Origin: Deltaproteobacteria bacterium
GTDB lineage: Bacteria; Desulfobacterota_B; Binatia; Binatales; Binataceae
NCBI GenBank assembly: GCA_021827465.1
Contig: JAKAVX010000070.1
Location: 1 to 9,136 of the forward strand
DNA: 9,136 nucleotides
Reading direction: 5' to 3'
This document shows positions 1 to 6,134 of the stretch, piece by piece. Numbering within the stretch: position 1 is the first letter of the stretch; each line of letters begins with the position of its first letter. The notes beneath the pieces are model-generated. The model was not told where the DNA came from. It was given only the letters and a program-made list of their open reading frames with translations, and did no database searches. The position numbers and the translations under genes were made by a program.

Positions 1-1
1 G

Positions 2-205
2 GACGAAAAGGATGAGATGTACGACGAGGCGGTCAGGATCGTTATCGAGACCGGCCAGGCCTCCATCTCGATGATCCAGCGGCGGCTCAGGGTCGGATAC
101 AATCGGGCGGCGCGGATGGTCGAGCAGATGGAACGCGAGGGACTCGTGATGCCGGCCGACGGCGCGCGCCCGCGCGAAGTGCGTCAACTCCGAAGCGTGC
201 ACTAA
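2..205 (+). CDS. ftsK: DNA translocase FtsK, C-terminal gamma domain (5'-truncated)
   Basis: Only the last 67 residues are in the window; the reading frame is open from base 2 and ends at TAA 203-205. The visible part is the winged-helix gamma domain of FtsK/SpoIIIE. Hallmarks are [20 protein letters not shown], then a VEQMEREG segment and a PREVRQL end, matching the known order of ASI-xx-Q-R, GYNRAAR, EQMExxG and REV in this family. In characterised FtsK this domain reads the polar KOPS sequences that orient the hexameric motor toward dif during chromosome segregation, at the division septum. The motor and membrane domains lie upstream of the window. The protein ends about eight residues after the gamma fold, which is normal. 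The next gene is lolA; the ftsK-lolA order is common in proteobacteria and supports both calls. Confidence 0.95.
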   Translation, partial: DEKDEMYDEAVRIVIETGQASISMIQRRLRVGYNRAARMVEQMEREGLVMPADGARPREVRQLRSVH

Positions 206-239
206 AATATTTCAATTGTTCGAATTCTTATAGGACTCC

Positions 240-989
240 GTGAAGCCCGGGGAGTCCGGGTTCGTCAAATATCAGACGAAAGCGCGCCGAGGGCTAAGGC
301 AACTGGTGAATACTTGTAGAATATGTCTGGCCACGGCCGTCGTGTTGGCCACGGTATGGTTCGCCGCGCCGGATACCCTGCTGGCGCGGACACTGGATCC
401 CCCCGCGCCCAACCTCGGCGCCGTTCTCGAGCGTCTGCAAAAGCATTACGACCAGACCACCTCGTTCAGCGCGAAATTTAGCGAAGAAATAACCCCGGTG
501 GGAGGGATGAAGCGCGAGCGCCAGGGCGTCGTCTACTACCATCGGCCGGGCAAGATGCGATGGGAGTTCGGGGCGCCCGAAAAGGACCTGATCGTGAGCG
601 ACGGGGTGAAGCTTTACAACTACCAGCCAGACTTGAGCCAGGTGATCGAGATACCTGTCAAGCAGGCGTTCCGCTCCTCGGCCGCGACCGCGTTCCTGCT
701 CGGGATGGGAAACTTGGAGCGCGACTTCAAGGTCTCCGAAGCCGCCCGAGCGCCCGCCGACGGGCTGCGCCATCTGAAGCTCGTGCCCAGGAACGACGGC
801 GACAATATCGAGCTTGGGCTGGATCCGAAAAACTACGACATCGTGACGCTTCGGATCGCCGACCAGCTCGGCAATGTAACCGCGCTCAAGTTCAGCGACA
901 TCCGAAACGGAACGGCTCTCGATCCAGGACTCTTCACGTTCAAGGCGCCGGCCGGAGTCGATATTGTGCAGGCGCCCTCGAACCCGTGA
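240..989 (+). CDS. lolA: Outer-membrane lipoprotein carrier protein LolA
   Basis: LolA is the periplasmic chaperone that takes lipoproteins from the LolCDE transporter and hands them to the outer membrane. The 249-residue product has a basic n-region (KARRGLR), a hydrophobic segment at about residues 29-43 and a likely signal-peptidase site near LLA-RT (about residue 49). The mature part starts with a helix and the SFSAKFSEE strand (75-83). It then has the family signature GVVYYHRPGKMRWEF (96-110), followed by LIVSDGVKLYNYQ (117-129). The length is slightly above the usual size of about 200 because of the long n-region. The start is GTG 240, with AGGA at 232-235 upstream. An in-frame GTG at 306, preceded by TAAGG, would give a more typical signal peptide and is a serious alternative. 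It lies 34 bases after ftsK in an AT-rich gap. Confidence 0.93.
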   Translation: MKPGESGFVKYQTKARRGLRQLVNTCRICLATAVVLATVWFAAPDTLLARTLDPPAPNLGAVLERLQKHYDQTTSFSAKFSEEITPVGGMKRERQGVVYYHRPGKMRWEFGAPEKDLIVSDGVKLYNYQPDLSQVIEIPVKQAFRSSAATAFLLGMGNLERDFKVSEAARAPADGLRHLKLVPRNDGDNIELGLDPKNYDIVTLRIADQLGNVTALKFSDIRNGTALDPGLFTFKAPAGVDIVQAPSNP

Positions 990-1056
990 CTTTGGGCGAG
1001 CAGACCACGAAACGCGCGAGAAAAGAAAAAAGCTCATCTCAGGAGATACCCGATTG

Positions 1057-1074
1057 CGTCGCGTCATCGCGACG
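1057..1074 (+). other. Perfect hairpin in the rimO leader
   Basis: CGTCGCG (1057-1063) and CGCGACG (1068-1074) form a 7-bp GC-rich stem with a TCAT loop, in the 120-base gap between lolA and rimO. No T-run follows, so it is not a standard intrinsic terminator. It could be an mRNA stability or processing element, or chance in GC-rich DNA. Confidence 0.35.
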
Positions 1075-1109
1075 GATAGAGATATAGGCCCCGTTCTTTC
1101 ACGAAAGTC

Positions 1110-2477
1110 ATGGAAAAAGTTCATCTCCTTAGCCTTGGATGTCCCAAGAACCTCGCGGACAGCGAGTTGATGCTTGGGGCGCTGACCGGTGCTGGTTTCG
1201 AGGTCACGCTCGACCCGCAATCGGCCCAGGTGCTGGTGGTGAACACTTGTTCCTTTATCGAAGCGGCGAAAAAGGAATCGCTCGACGCGATCCTTGAGGC
1301 CGCCGAAATCAAGAAGCAGGGCGCCGGCAAACGGCTGGTGGTGGCGGGATGCCTCGCGCAGAGGTATGGCGCCGAACTCAGCGACCTTCTGCCGGAAGTG
1401 GATATCTTCGTCGGGACCGGGAATTTCCTGGAGCTTCCCGAGCTTCTGCGGCGCACCGAGCGTCCAGAGGCGCGGCCGGTTCCGTACGCGGGCGCGGCCC
1501 ACCTGCTGCCCAGCGCGGGGATGACGCGGGTCAGGACCGGAGATTTCTTCACCTCTTACTTGAAGATTTCCGAGGGCTGCAATCACAAGTGTGCCTTCTG
1601 CATAATCCCGGCGATCCGCGGAGGCCATGAAAGCCGCCCCGTCGCCGACCTGGTACGGGAGGCGCGGATGCTCGCAGCGTCGGGCGTGCGCGAACTCAAC
1701 CTGATCGCCCAGGACTTGACCGCCTATGGCCGCGATCTGGAGCCGCGCACGTCGCTCGCCGCGCTGCTTCGGGAACTTGAACGGGTCGCTGGCCTCAGAT
1801 GGATTCGGATGCTGTACTGCTATCCGAACTTCGTTACGGACGAGATGCTCGACGCGGTGGCTTCGTTGTCGAGCGTCGTCAAATACATCGATATGCCGCT
1901 TCAGCACGCCGACGACGCGGTATTGCGTGCGATGAAGCGCGAGCGGTCGTCGAGGGCCTTGCGTCAACTCCTCGACCGGATTAGAAAGCGCGTTCCGGGA
2001 GTCGCGCTCAGGACGTCCTTTATCGTGGGCTTTCCGGGCGAGACCGACGAAGCGTTTGAGCGGCTCGTGGACTTCGTGCGCGAGCAGCAGTTCGAAAGGG
2101 TGGGTGTCTTTACTTATTCACGCGAGGAAAATACCGCCGCCTACGGGCTTGCGGCTCAGGTTCCCGATCGCGTTAAACGCGATCGGCGGGCCGCGCTGAT
2201 GCAGGCGCAGGCGGAAATATCACTGAGGAAAAACCGCGACCTTATTGGCCGCGAAGTGGAAGTGCTGGTTGAAGGGACGGTGCCGGGGCGCGCCGCGCGA
2301 ATGCGCGGACGAAGCGCCACGCAGGCGCCGGAAATCGACGGTGCAATCCTCTTCAAGGGCGAGGCGGAACCGGGTGAATTCGTGCGAGTTCGCATCACCC
2401 AGGCTCTGACCTACGACCTTCGCGGAGAGATGGTCGCCGCCGATATTGGACAGGAGAAGGTGGCTAGCCATGCCTAA
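1110..2477 (+). CDS. rimO: Ribosomal protein S12 methylthiotransferase RimO
   Basis: RimO is a cytoplasmic radical-SAM enzyme that adds a methylthio group to the beta carbon of a conserved aspartate of ribosomal protein S12. The 455-residue product has the full three-part architecture. The N-terminal MTTase domain carries cluster cysteines C11 (LGCPKN), C47 (NTCSFI) and C81 (AGCLAQR). The radical-SAM core has the CxxxCxxC motif C157, C161, C164 in SEGCNHKCAFC. A C-terminal TRAM domain follows from about residue 380. LGCPKNLADSE and the IIPAIRGGHESR stretch favour RimO over its tRNA-modifying relative MiaB. The ATG start gives the standard MEKVHLLSLGCPKN opening, but I see no Shine-Dalgarno before it, and CTTTC/GAAAG (1096-1100/1103-1107) can pair immediately upstream. 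The stop overlaps the next gene by 8 bases. Confidence 0.97.
   Translation: MEKVHLLSLGCPKNLADSELMLGALTGAGFEVTLDPQSAQVLVVNTCSFIEAAKKESLDAILEAAEIKKQGAGKRLVVAGCLAQRYGAELSDLLPEVDIFVGTGNFLELPELLRRTERPEARPVPYAGAAHLLPSAGMTRVRTGDFFTSYLKISEGCNHKCAFCIIPAIRGGHESRPVADLVREARMLAASGVRELNLIAQDLTAYGRDLEPRTSLAALLRELERVAGLRWIRMLYCYPNFVTDEMLDAVASLSSVVKYIDMPLQHADDAVLRAMKRERSSRALRQLLDRIRKRVPGVALRTSFIVGFPGETDEAFERLVDFVREQQFERVGVFTYSREENTAAYGLAAQVPDRVKRDRRAALMQAQAEISLRKNRDLIGREVEVLVEGTVPGRAARMRGRSATQAPEIDGAILFKGEAEPGEFVRVRITQALTYDLRGEMVAADIGQEKVASHA
2452..2460 (+). promoter_or_regulatory. Shine-Dalgarno of the DksA-like gene, inside the rimO 3' end
   Basis: AGGAGAAGG lies nine bases before ATG 2470, within the rimO coding end. 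It selects ATG 2470 over the in-frame TTG at 2446 and implies that the regulator is translated from the rimO mRNA by coupling or reinitiation. Confidence 0.75.
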
Positions 2478-2922
2478 AAAAGCCGCTGGCATAAGCCGGA
2501 AGAAGTTCCTGGCCCAGATGCGCGAGCATCTCCAGGACATGAAGGACAAATTGCTCGCCGAAATGGACTCGGAACTCAAGGCCGAGCGCGAGGGCAACAA
2601 GGACGAGGGCCTCGATACCTACGACCTCGCCTCCGAGGAGCGCGACCGCGAGATCAATTTCATCCTTTCAGATCGCGAACGTGTGAAGGTTCGCCAGATC
2701 AACGAAGCGCTCGAACGTCTGGCCGACAACAGCTACGGCATCTGCGAGTCGTGCGGGCTCGACATCGCCGAGGAACGCCTGAGCGCGATGCCGTTTACGC
2801 GGCTGTGCCGTGACTGCCAGCAGGACCAGGAACGCGAGGCGCGCAGCCAGCGCCGCTACGAGGACGAGCGCAACGTCTACCGCAAGATCGGCTCGACCGA
2901 CGCCGACGAAGAGGGCGCGTAG
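2470..2922 (+). CDS. dksA: TraR/DksA-family zinc-finger transcription regulator
   Basis: The 150-residue protein matches E. coli DksA in size (151) and layout. A helical coiled-coil region (about 10-88, rich in K, E, R and L) has an acidic tip at residues 49-54, D-T-Y-D-L-A. This keeps the DxxDxA pattern that in E. coli DksA (D71, D74, A76) reaches into the RNA polymerase secondary channel. A four-cysteine zinc finger follows: C92, C95, C113, C116 with the CX2C-X17-CX2C spacing, including CESCGLDI and RLCRDCQ. A charged C-terminal helix completes it. DksA works with ppGpp to reset initiation at rRNA, amino-acid and other promoters, and such a role is likely here. ATG 2470 is chosen for its strong ribosome-binding site. 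It overlaps rimO by 8 bases, so the two are probably one transcript. A DksA-like paralogue cannot be excluded. Confidence 0.88.
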   Translation: MPKKAAGISRKKFLAQMREHLQDMKDKLLAEMDSELKAEREGNKDEGLDTYDLASEERDREINFILSDRERVKVRQINEALERLADNSYGICESCGLDIAEERLSAMPFTRLCRDCQQDQEREARSQRRYEDERNVYRKIGSTDADEEGA

Positions 2923-2948
2923 GCGCGGCTCGGCGGGACTCCCGGCCG

Positions 2949-4151
2949 TCACGGGATCACGCCGCGCTCCTTGAGCGCGGCGATTTGCTCCCAGTCTCTG
3001 CCCAGTTCGAGCAGGATCTCCTCGGAATGCTGGCCGAGCTCGGGCGCGCCCCCTTCGACCGACCATCGGGAGCGCCCGAAATCGACCGGCGTCGAGACCA
3101 TCTCGGCCTCGCCATCGGGCGTGGGCACTTTGACAAACAGCCCCGCCTCGCGCGCCTGCGGATCGCGGGCGAGTTCCTCGGTGGTCTGCACCGGCGCCCA
3201 CCATACGTTTTCGCGATCGAAGATCGAGCCCCATTCGGCAAGCGTGCGGCGGGTGAAAACCGCGTCGAGCAGATCGACCAGCACGGCGGCGTTCTCGCGC
3301 CGCGCCGTCATCGTGGCGAATCGCGGATCGTCGGCGAGTTCGGGCTTTCGGATCGCGCGCAGCACGTCGGGCCACATCCGATCGCCCTGCAATCCGAGCA
3401 GCCAGAACCATCGCCCGGCCGAGTCGCGATAGCAGGTGATCATCGGATTGAGACTGGTATGCCGGGTCGCCGGCACGGCGGGAATCCCCAGGCGGAGTTG
3501 GATATTGAGATCCCATCCGATGAAATATCCGCCCACCCGAAGCAGCGAGGTCTCGACCTTCTGGCCCTCGCCCGAGCGCTCGCGCGCGAGCAGCGCCGCG
3601 CAGATGGCGGAGGTGGCGGTGAGCGCCGTCGTATGATCGCCCATCGCGCCACGCTGCGAGGCCGGCTCCTGGTCGGGCGGCGTCAGCGTCGAGACGACCG
3701 CGGCCCGCGACCAGAACGCGCCGACGTCGAAGGCCGCGCGATCGCGATCCGCGCCTTTCGGCCCGTAGCCGCTCACATGGCAATAGACCAGGCGCGGATT
3801 CATCCGATGGAGCCGGTCGTAACCGAGGTCGAGCGTTTCGAGCGCCTTGGCGCGCAGATTGGTGAGAAACACGTCGGCGCGCGCGATCAGTTCGAGCAGA
3901 ATCGCACGCCCGTCTTCGGTGTCGAGGTTGAGCGTGATACTGCGCTTGCCGCGATTGTCGAGTTCGAAAGGAGGATTACACGGTACATCCATCCCGGCGC
4001 CCTTGAGAAAGAGCCCGCGGAACGGATCGCCGTCGGGAGGCTCGACCTTGATAACGTCCGCGCCCCAGTCGGCCATGATCCCGCCTGCCGCCGGGGCGGC
4101 GACCCAGAAGCCGAGTTCGACGACGCGGATTCCCTTGAGCGGACCGGACAT
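2949..4151 (-). CDS. CaiB/BaiF (class III) CoA-transferase family protein
   Basis: Family III CoA-transferases move CoA between carboxylic acids through an aspartyl-CoA thioester; relatives act on formate/oxalate, carnitine, bile acids or as alpha-methylacyl-CoA racemase. The 400-residue product opens with MSGPLKGIRVVELG. It continues with the family block GGIMADWGADVIKVEPPDGD (23-42), then ITLNLDTEDGR and RADVFLTNLR, then LVYCHVSGYG (121-130). D172, in AMGDHTT, sits where the catalytic Asp169 of formyl-CoA transferase lies. SGEGQKVETSLL and the C-terminal LGQHSEEIL complete the pattern. The length is normal. The start is ATG at 4151, set by a perfect AGGAGG six bases upstream; the longer open frame to 4235 adds nothing conserved. 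It converges on the dksA-like gene (26-base gap) and diverges from the Mrp-like gene. The substrate is unknown. Confidence 0.93.
   Translation of the reverse strand: MSGPLKGIRVVELGFWVAAPAAGGIMADWGADVIKVEPPDGDPFRGLFLKGAGMDVPCNPPFELDNRGKRSITLNLDTEDGRAILLELIARADVFLTNLRAKALETLDLGYDRLHRMNPRLVYCHVSGYGPKGADRDRAAFDVGAFWSRAAVVSTLTPPDQEPASQRGAMGDHTTALTATSAICAALLARERSGEGQKVETSLLRVGGYFIGWDLNIQLRLGIPAVPATRHTSLNPMITCYRDSAGRWFWLLGLQGDRMWPDVLRAIRKPELADDPRFATMTARRENAAVLVDLLDAVFTRRTLAEWGSIFDRENVWWAPVQTTEELARDPQAREAGLFVKVPTPDGEAEMVSTPVDFGRSRWSVEGGAPELGQHSEEILLELGRDWEQIAALKERGVIP
2960..2982. terminator. 10-bp perfect hairpin between convergent genes, overlapping the CoA-transferase 3' end
   Basis: CGCCGCGCTC (2960-2969) and GAGCGCGGCG (2973-2982) pair perfectly around a CTT loop, 38 bases after the dksA stop. 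It lies inside the last codons (AALKERGVI) of the opposing CoA-transferase. Only ATTTG follows on the + strand, so the U-run is weak. It may end the lolA-rimO-dksA transcript or protect 3' ends, but the coding constraint could also produce it. Confidence 0.4.
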
Positions 4152-4157
4152 GGTGAA

Positions 4158-4163
4158 CCTCCT
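4158..4163 (-). promoter_or_regulatory. Shine-Dalgarno (AGGAGG) of the CoA-transferase
   Basis: The + strand reads CCTCCT, which is a perfect AGGAGG on the - strand, six bases upstream of ATG 4151-4149. It decides the start against the longer open frame. Confidence 0.85.
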
Positions 4164-4314
4164 GTATGGTCGGCCGTGCGGTTCGGACGGCGGCTCGAAG
4201 GCAACTAATAGCACGGCCGTGAACCGGGACTGCAAACCAGCCGGCGCGCAAAGTCAGTCCATGGCGTATCGGATGGCTTTACCGCCTCGCGCAAACATAG
4301 CATCCTAACCACGG

Positions 4315-4345
4315 CGCCGGTTTCCGGCGGCCGTCCCGGGGGGAC
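4315..4345 (+). other. Tandem hairpins in the leader of the Mrp-like gene
   Basis: Two compact stem-loops lie side by side: CGCCGG-TTT-CCGGCG (4315-4329) and GTCCC-GGG-GGGAC (4333-4345). They end 19 bases before ATG 4365, in the 213-base divergent gap. That start has no clear Shine-Dalgarno, so leader structure might affect translation. The rest of the gap shows only a weak TATTAG/TTGCAG pair with 19-base spacing on the - strand (4205-4235) as a possible promoter. Confidence 0.3.
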
Positions 4346-4364
4346 AGGCAGCGACGAACCTTAG

Positions 4365-5303
4365 ATGAGGATTTTTGGCGAACTACAGGATTGTCCTGAC
4401 GCAAACGCCGCCGAAGCGGATCGCGTGAGGCTCAACCTTTCATCCGTGAAGTCGCTTCTGGCGGTTGCGAGCCCCAAGGGCGGCAGCGGGAAGAGCGCGC
4501 TTGCGGTCAATATTGCGGCGACGCTCGCGAGCGCGGGAAAAAAAGTTGGTATCGTTGATGCCGACTTGAACGCGCCGAGTGTGCTCGCGATGCTCGGCGT
4601 GAAGGTCCCGCGTTATCTTCCGATGTCCGAGGGAATCGAGCCGGCTTCGGGGCCGCTCGGAATCCGCGTGGTAAGCTGCGAATTCCTGCCCGAGGTTCAG
4701 CCGCCTCCGCCGATGAGCTTCGTCGATTTTGCCGAAACCCGCGCCGAGCCCGTGCGCGAACCGCTCGAAGCGAGCCACGGCGCGGCAGTCGCCAGGATGC
4801 TCGCGCAGACGCGCTTCGGCAATCTCGATCTGCTGGTGGTGGACCTTGCGCCCGGCGTCGACCGTCTCAGCCGGCTCGCGAGCATGGTCATGCCGACCGG
4901 GGTGCTGCTGGTGGCGCGGCCCTCGGCGGACGACGCGCGCGGTCTCGGGCGAATCTTCGCGATGCGCGCGCGGCTTGCGCTTCCCATCCTGGGCGTGGTC
5001 GAAAACATGGTGGGCTTCAACTGCAACAGCTGCCGCTCGGTCCGGCCGCTGTTTCCCGAGGGCGAAGTTTCACGCGTGACGCGCGAGGCCGGAATCGAAA
5101 TCGTCGCGCGCTTGCCCTTCGATCCGAGATTTGCGGAATCCTCCGAACGCGGCCGCCCGTTCGTGCAGGAATATGCCGACGCGCCGATCGCCAAGCAGAT
5201 AGCGGAGATGGCGCGGCGGGTCGAAGCGCTGATTAGCGCGCGCGCGGCCGAAGTGCGCGATCCGGCGGACCTTCGCGCAACTGCGAACGAAACCTCGGGC
5301 TGA
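4365..5303 (+). CDS. Mrp/NBP35-like P-loop ATPase (divergent)
   Basis: This is a deviant Walker A ATPase of the MinD/Mrp class. Residues 38-44 are KGGSGKS, with signature lysine K38 and catalytic K43. DADLNAPS (66-73) matches the DADxxGPS block of the group, and LLVVDLAPG (157-164) is the Walker B region. ENMVGFNCNSC (213-223) gives a CxxC (C220, C223) as in Mrp/ApbC/NBP35 proteins, where paired cysteines of a dimer bridge a 4Fe-4S cluster used for Fe-S delivery. RLPFDPRFAESSERGRP near the C-terminus is also typical of Mrp. It differs in that the canonical DxPPGTGD reads DLAPGVDR, a Pro/Glu-rich stretch (108-138) replaces the usual WRGPM region, and there is no N-terminal MIP18-type domain. 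At 312 residues it is shorter than E. coli Mrp. ATG 4365 lacks a good ribosome-binding site; GTG 4425 or 4446 are alternatives. Confidence 0.82.
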   Translation: MRIFGELQDCPDANAAEADRVRLNLSSVKSLLAVASPKGGSGKSALAVNIAATLASAGKKVGIVDADLNAPSVLAMLGVKVPRYLPMSEGIEPASGPLGIRVVSCEFLPEVQPPPPMSFVDFAETRAEPVREPLEASHGAAVARMLAQTRFGNLDLLVVDLAPGVDRLSRLASMVMPTGVLLVARPSADDARGLGRIFAMRARLALPILGVVENMVGFNCNSCRSVRPLFPEGEVSRVTREAGIEIVARLPFDPRFAESSERGRPFVQEYADAPIAKQIAEMARRVEALISARAAEVRDPADLRATANETSG

Positions 5304-5357
5304 CGGGATTCTTTCTTCCCCTCCTGAAGCGCGCGAGGCGTGCCGCTATCGACGCGC

Positions 5358-5372
5358 TTGGAAAATTTCCAA
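5358..5372. promoter_or_regulatory. 15-base palindrome upstream of the DUF3237 gene (possible operator)
   Basis: TTGGAAA-A-TTTCCAA is a perfect inverted repeat with a one-base centre, AT-rich within GC-rich DNA. It lies 104 bases before the DUF3237 start and 54 bases after the Mrp-like stop. The size and symmetry suit a dimeric repressor site, but no specific regulator can be named. Confidence 0.35.
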
Positions 5373-5476
5373 ACTCGCCCACGCTTGCGGTCGTCATGCC
5401 GACGGCGCATCTTTGCGAAGTCGCGGCAACCTGATTCGATAGCATACCGCGGCATCGTTCGACGGAGGCTCTTCTG

Positions 5477-5923
5477 ATGGAAACGCAACTTCTCTTCGAA
5501 ATCTCGGCGGAACTTGCACCGCCGATCGCGATTGCCGGTACGCCCGAGGGCGACCGGATCATCTTTTATGTGACTGGCGGCAAATTCGAGGGTCCGCGTC
5601 TTCGGGGCGAAGTGATGCCCGGCGGTGGCGACTGGTTCCAGGTCCGTCGCGACAATATGGGCGTGCTCGACGTAAGAATCGTGCTCAAGACCGACGACGG
5701 CGAGCCGATCTACATGGTCTATCGCGGACTCGCCAAGCTTCCGCCCGGAGGACTCGGCACCCCCGGCCCGATGACGATTCGCACCGCGCCGACTTTCGAG
5801 GTTTCATCGAAAGGCAAATACGCGTGGCTCAACTCCGTGCAGGCCGTTGCCGAAGGCGAGCCGATGACTGGGGCCGACGGGCAGCCAGCGGGCGTGCGCT
5901 ACCGCGTGTACGAAGTTCGCTGA
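5477..5923 (+). CDS. DUF3237 domain-containing protein
   Basis: The 148-residue soluble protein fits the DUF3237 family end to end. It has an N-terminal FEISAEL strand, then GGKFEGPRLRGEVMPGGGDW (34-53), LDVRIVLKTDDGEPIYM, and a C-terminal IRTAPTFE / YAWLNSVQAVAEG block ending in VRYRVYEV. The family is a small beta-barrel of unknown biochemical role, often found near aromatic, steroid or acyl-CoA degradation genes. The neighbouring acyl-CoA dehydrogenase fits that pattern, but this does not establish function. GGAGG at 5464-5468, eight bases before the ATG, supports the start. There is no signal peptide or membrane segment. It is 173 bases from the Mrp-like gene, so it may have its own promoter. 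Confidence 0.9.
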   Translation: METQLLFEISAELAPPIAIAGTPEGDRIIFYVTGGKFEGPRLRGEVMPGGGDWFQVRRDNMGVLDVRIVLKTDDGEPIYMVYRGLAKLPPGGLGTPGPMTIRTAPTFEVSSKGKYAWLNSVQAVAEGEPMTGADGQPAGVRYRVYEVR

Positions 5924-5964
5924 GCCGCGCGCCGCGATTCACCCGGTTTTGTGATTCTTTTCCC

Positions 5965-6071
5965 TGTCATCCTGAGCGAAGCGAGTCCGCGAGCGGAGTC
6001 GAAGGATCTCATGCCACCCGAAGGCCCGTGGAACGAGATTCTTCGCTTCGCAGACTTCGCTCAGAATGACA
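5965..6071. repeat. Imperfect inverted repeat of the GTCATCCTGAGCG intergenic type
   Basis: The outer arms 5965-5981 (TGTCATCCTGAGCGAAG) and 6055-6071 are reverse complements with one mismatch over 17 bases. An inner pair, GAAGGATCTC (6001-6010) and GAGATTCTTC (6035-6044), matches at nine of ten. The left arm also carries GCGAGTCCGCGAGCGGAGTCGA. The whole can fold into a long cruciform or RNA hairpin with a roughly 24-base centre. Similar GTCATCCTGAGCGAAGCGAGTCGAAGGATCT units are, from general knowledge, dispersed in many copies in GC-rich soil and metagenomic genomes. They often give spurious proteins with HPERSE or SEESRS strings. It is non-coding and perhaps a MITE- or REP-like element, or a transcript-end structure for the DUF3237 gene. 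Confidence 0.8.
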
Positions 6072-6099
6072 CCGTAAGCGGCTTGGGAGAGCGCTTATC

Positions 6100-6116
6100 G
6101 CGCTGATTTTCAGCGC
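6100..6116 (+). other. Short perfect hairpin before the acyl-CoA dehydrogenase
   Basis: GCGCTGA (6100-6106) pairs with TCAGCGC (6110-6116) around a TTT loop, ending 18 bases before ATG 6135 and 7 bases before the candidate AGGTG. There is no T-run after it. It may be a leader structure or an operator half-site; the evidence is only the symmetry. Confidence 0.3.
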
Positions 6117-6134
6117 GGACACCAGGTGCGCATC

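Noticed and set aside
294..1967. A 557-codon open frame on the - strand across lolA and rimO
   Set aside because: It lies opposite two well-supported genes, is rich in Arg/His/Gly/Pro as expected for GC-rich antisense frames, and shows no motif of any family I know.
2985..4208. A 407-codon + strand open frame opposite the CoA-transferase
   Set aside because: The - strand gene has a full family pattern, the catalytic Asp and a perfect ribosome-binding site; the + frame is its shadow.
4213..4222. CACGGCCGTG palindrome in the divergent gap
   Set aside because: A ten-base GC palindrome is expected by chance at this base composition, and nothing around it marks it as a site.
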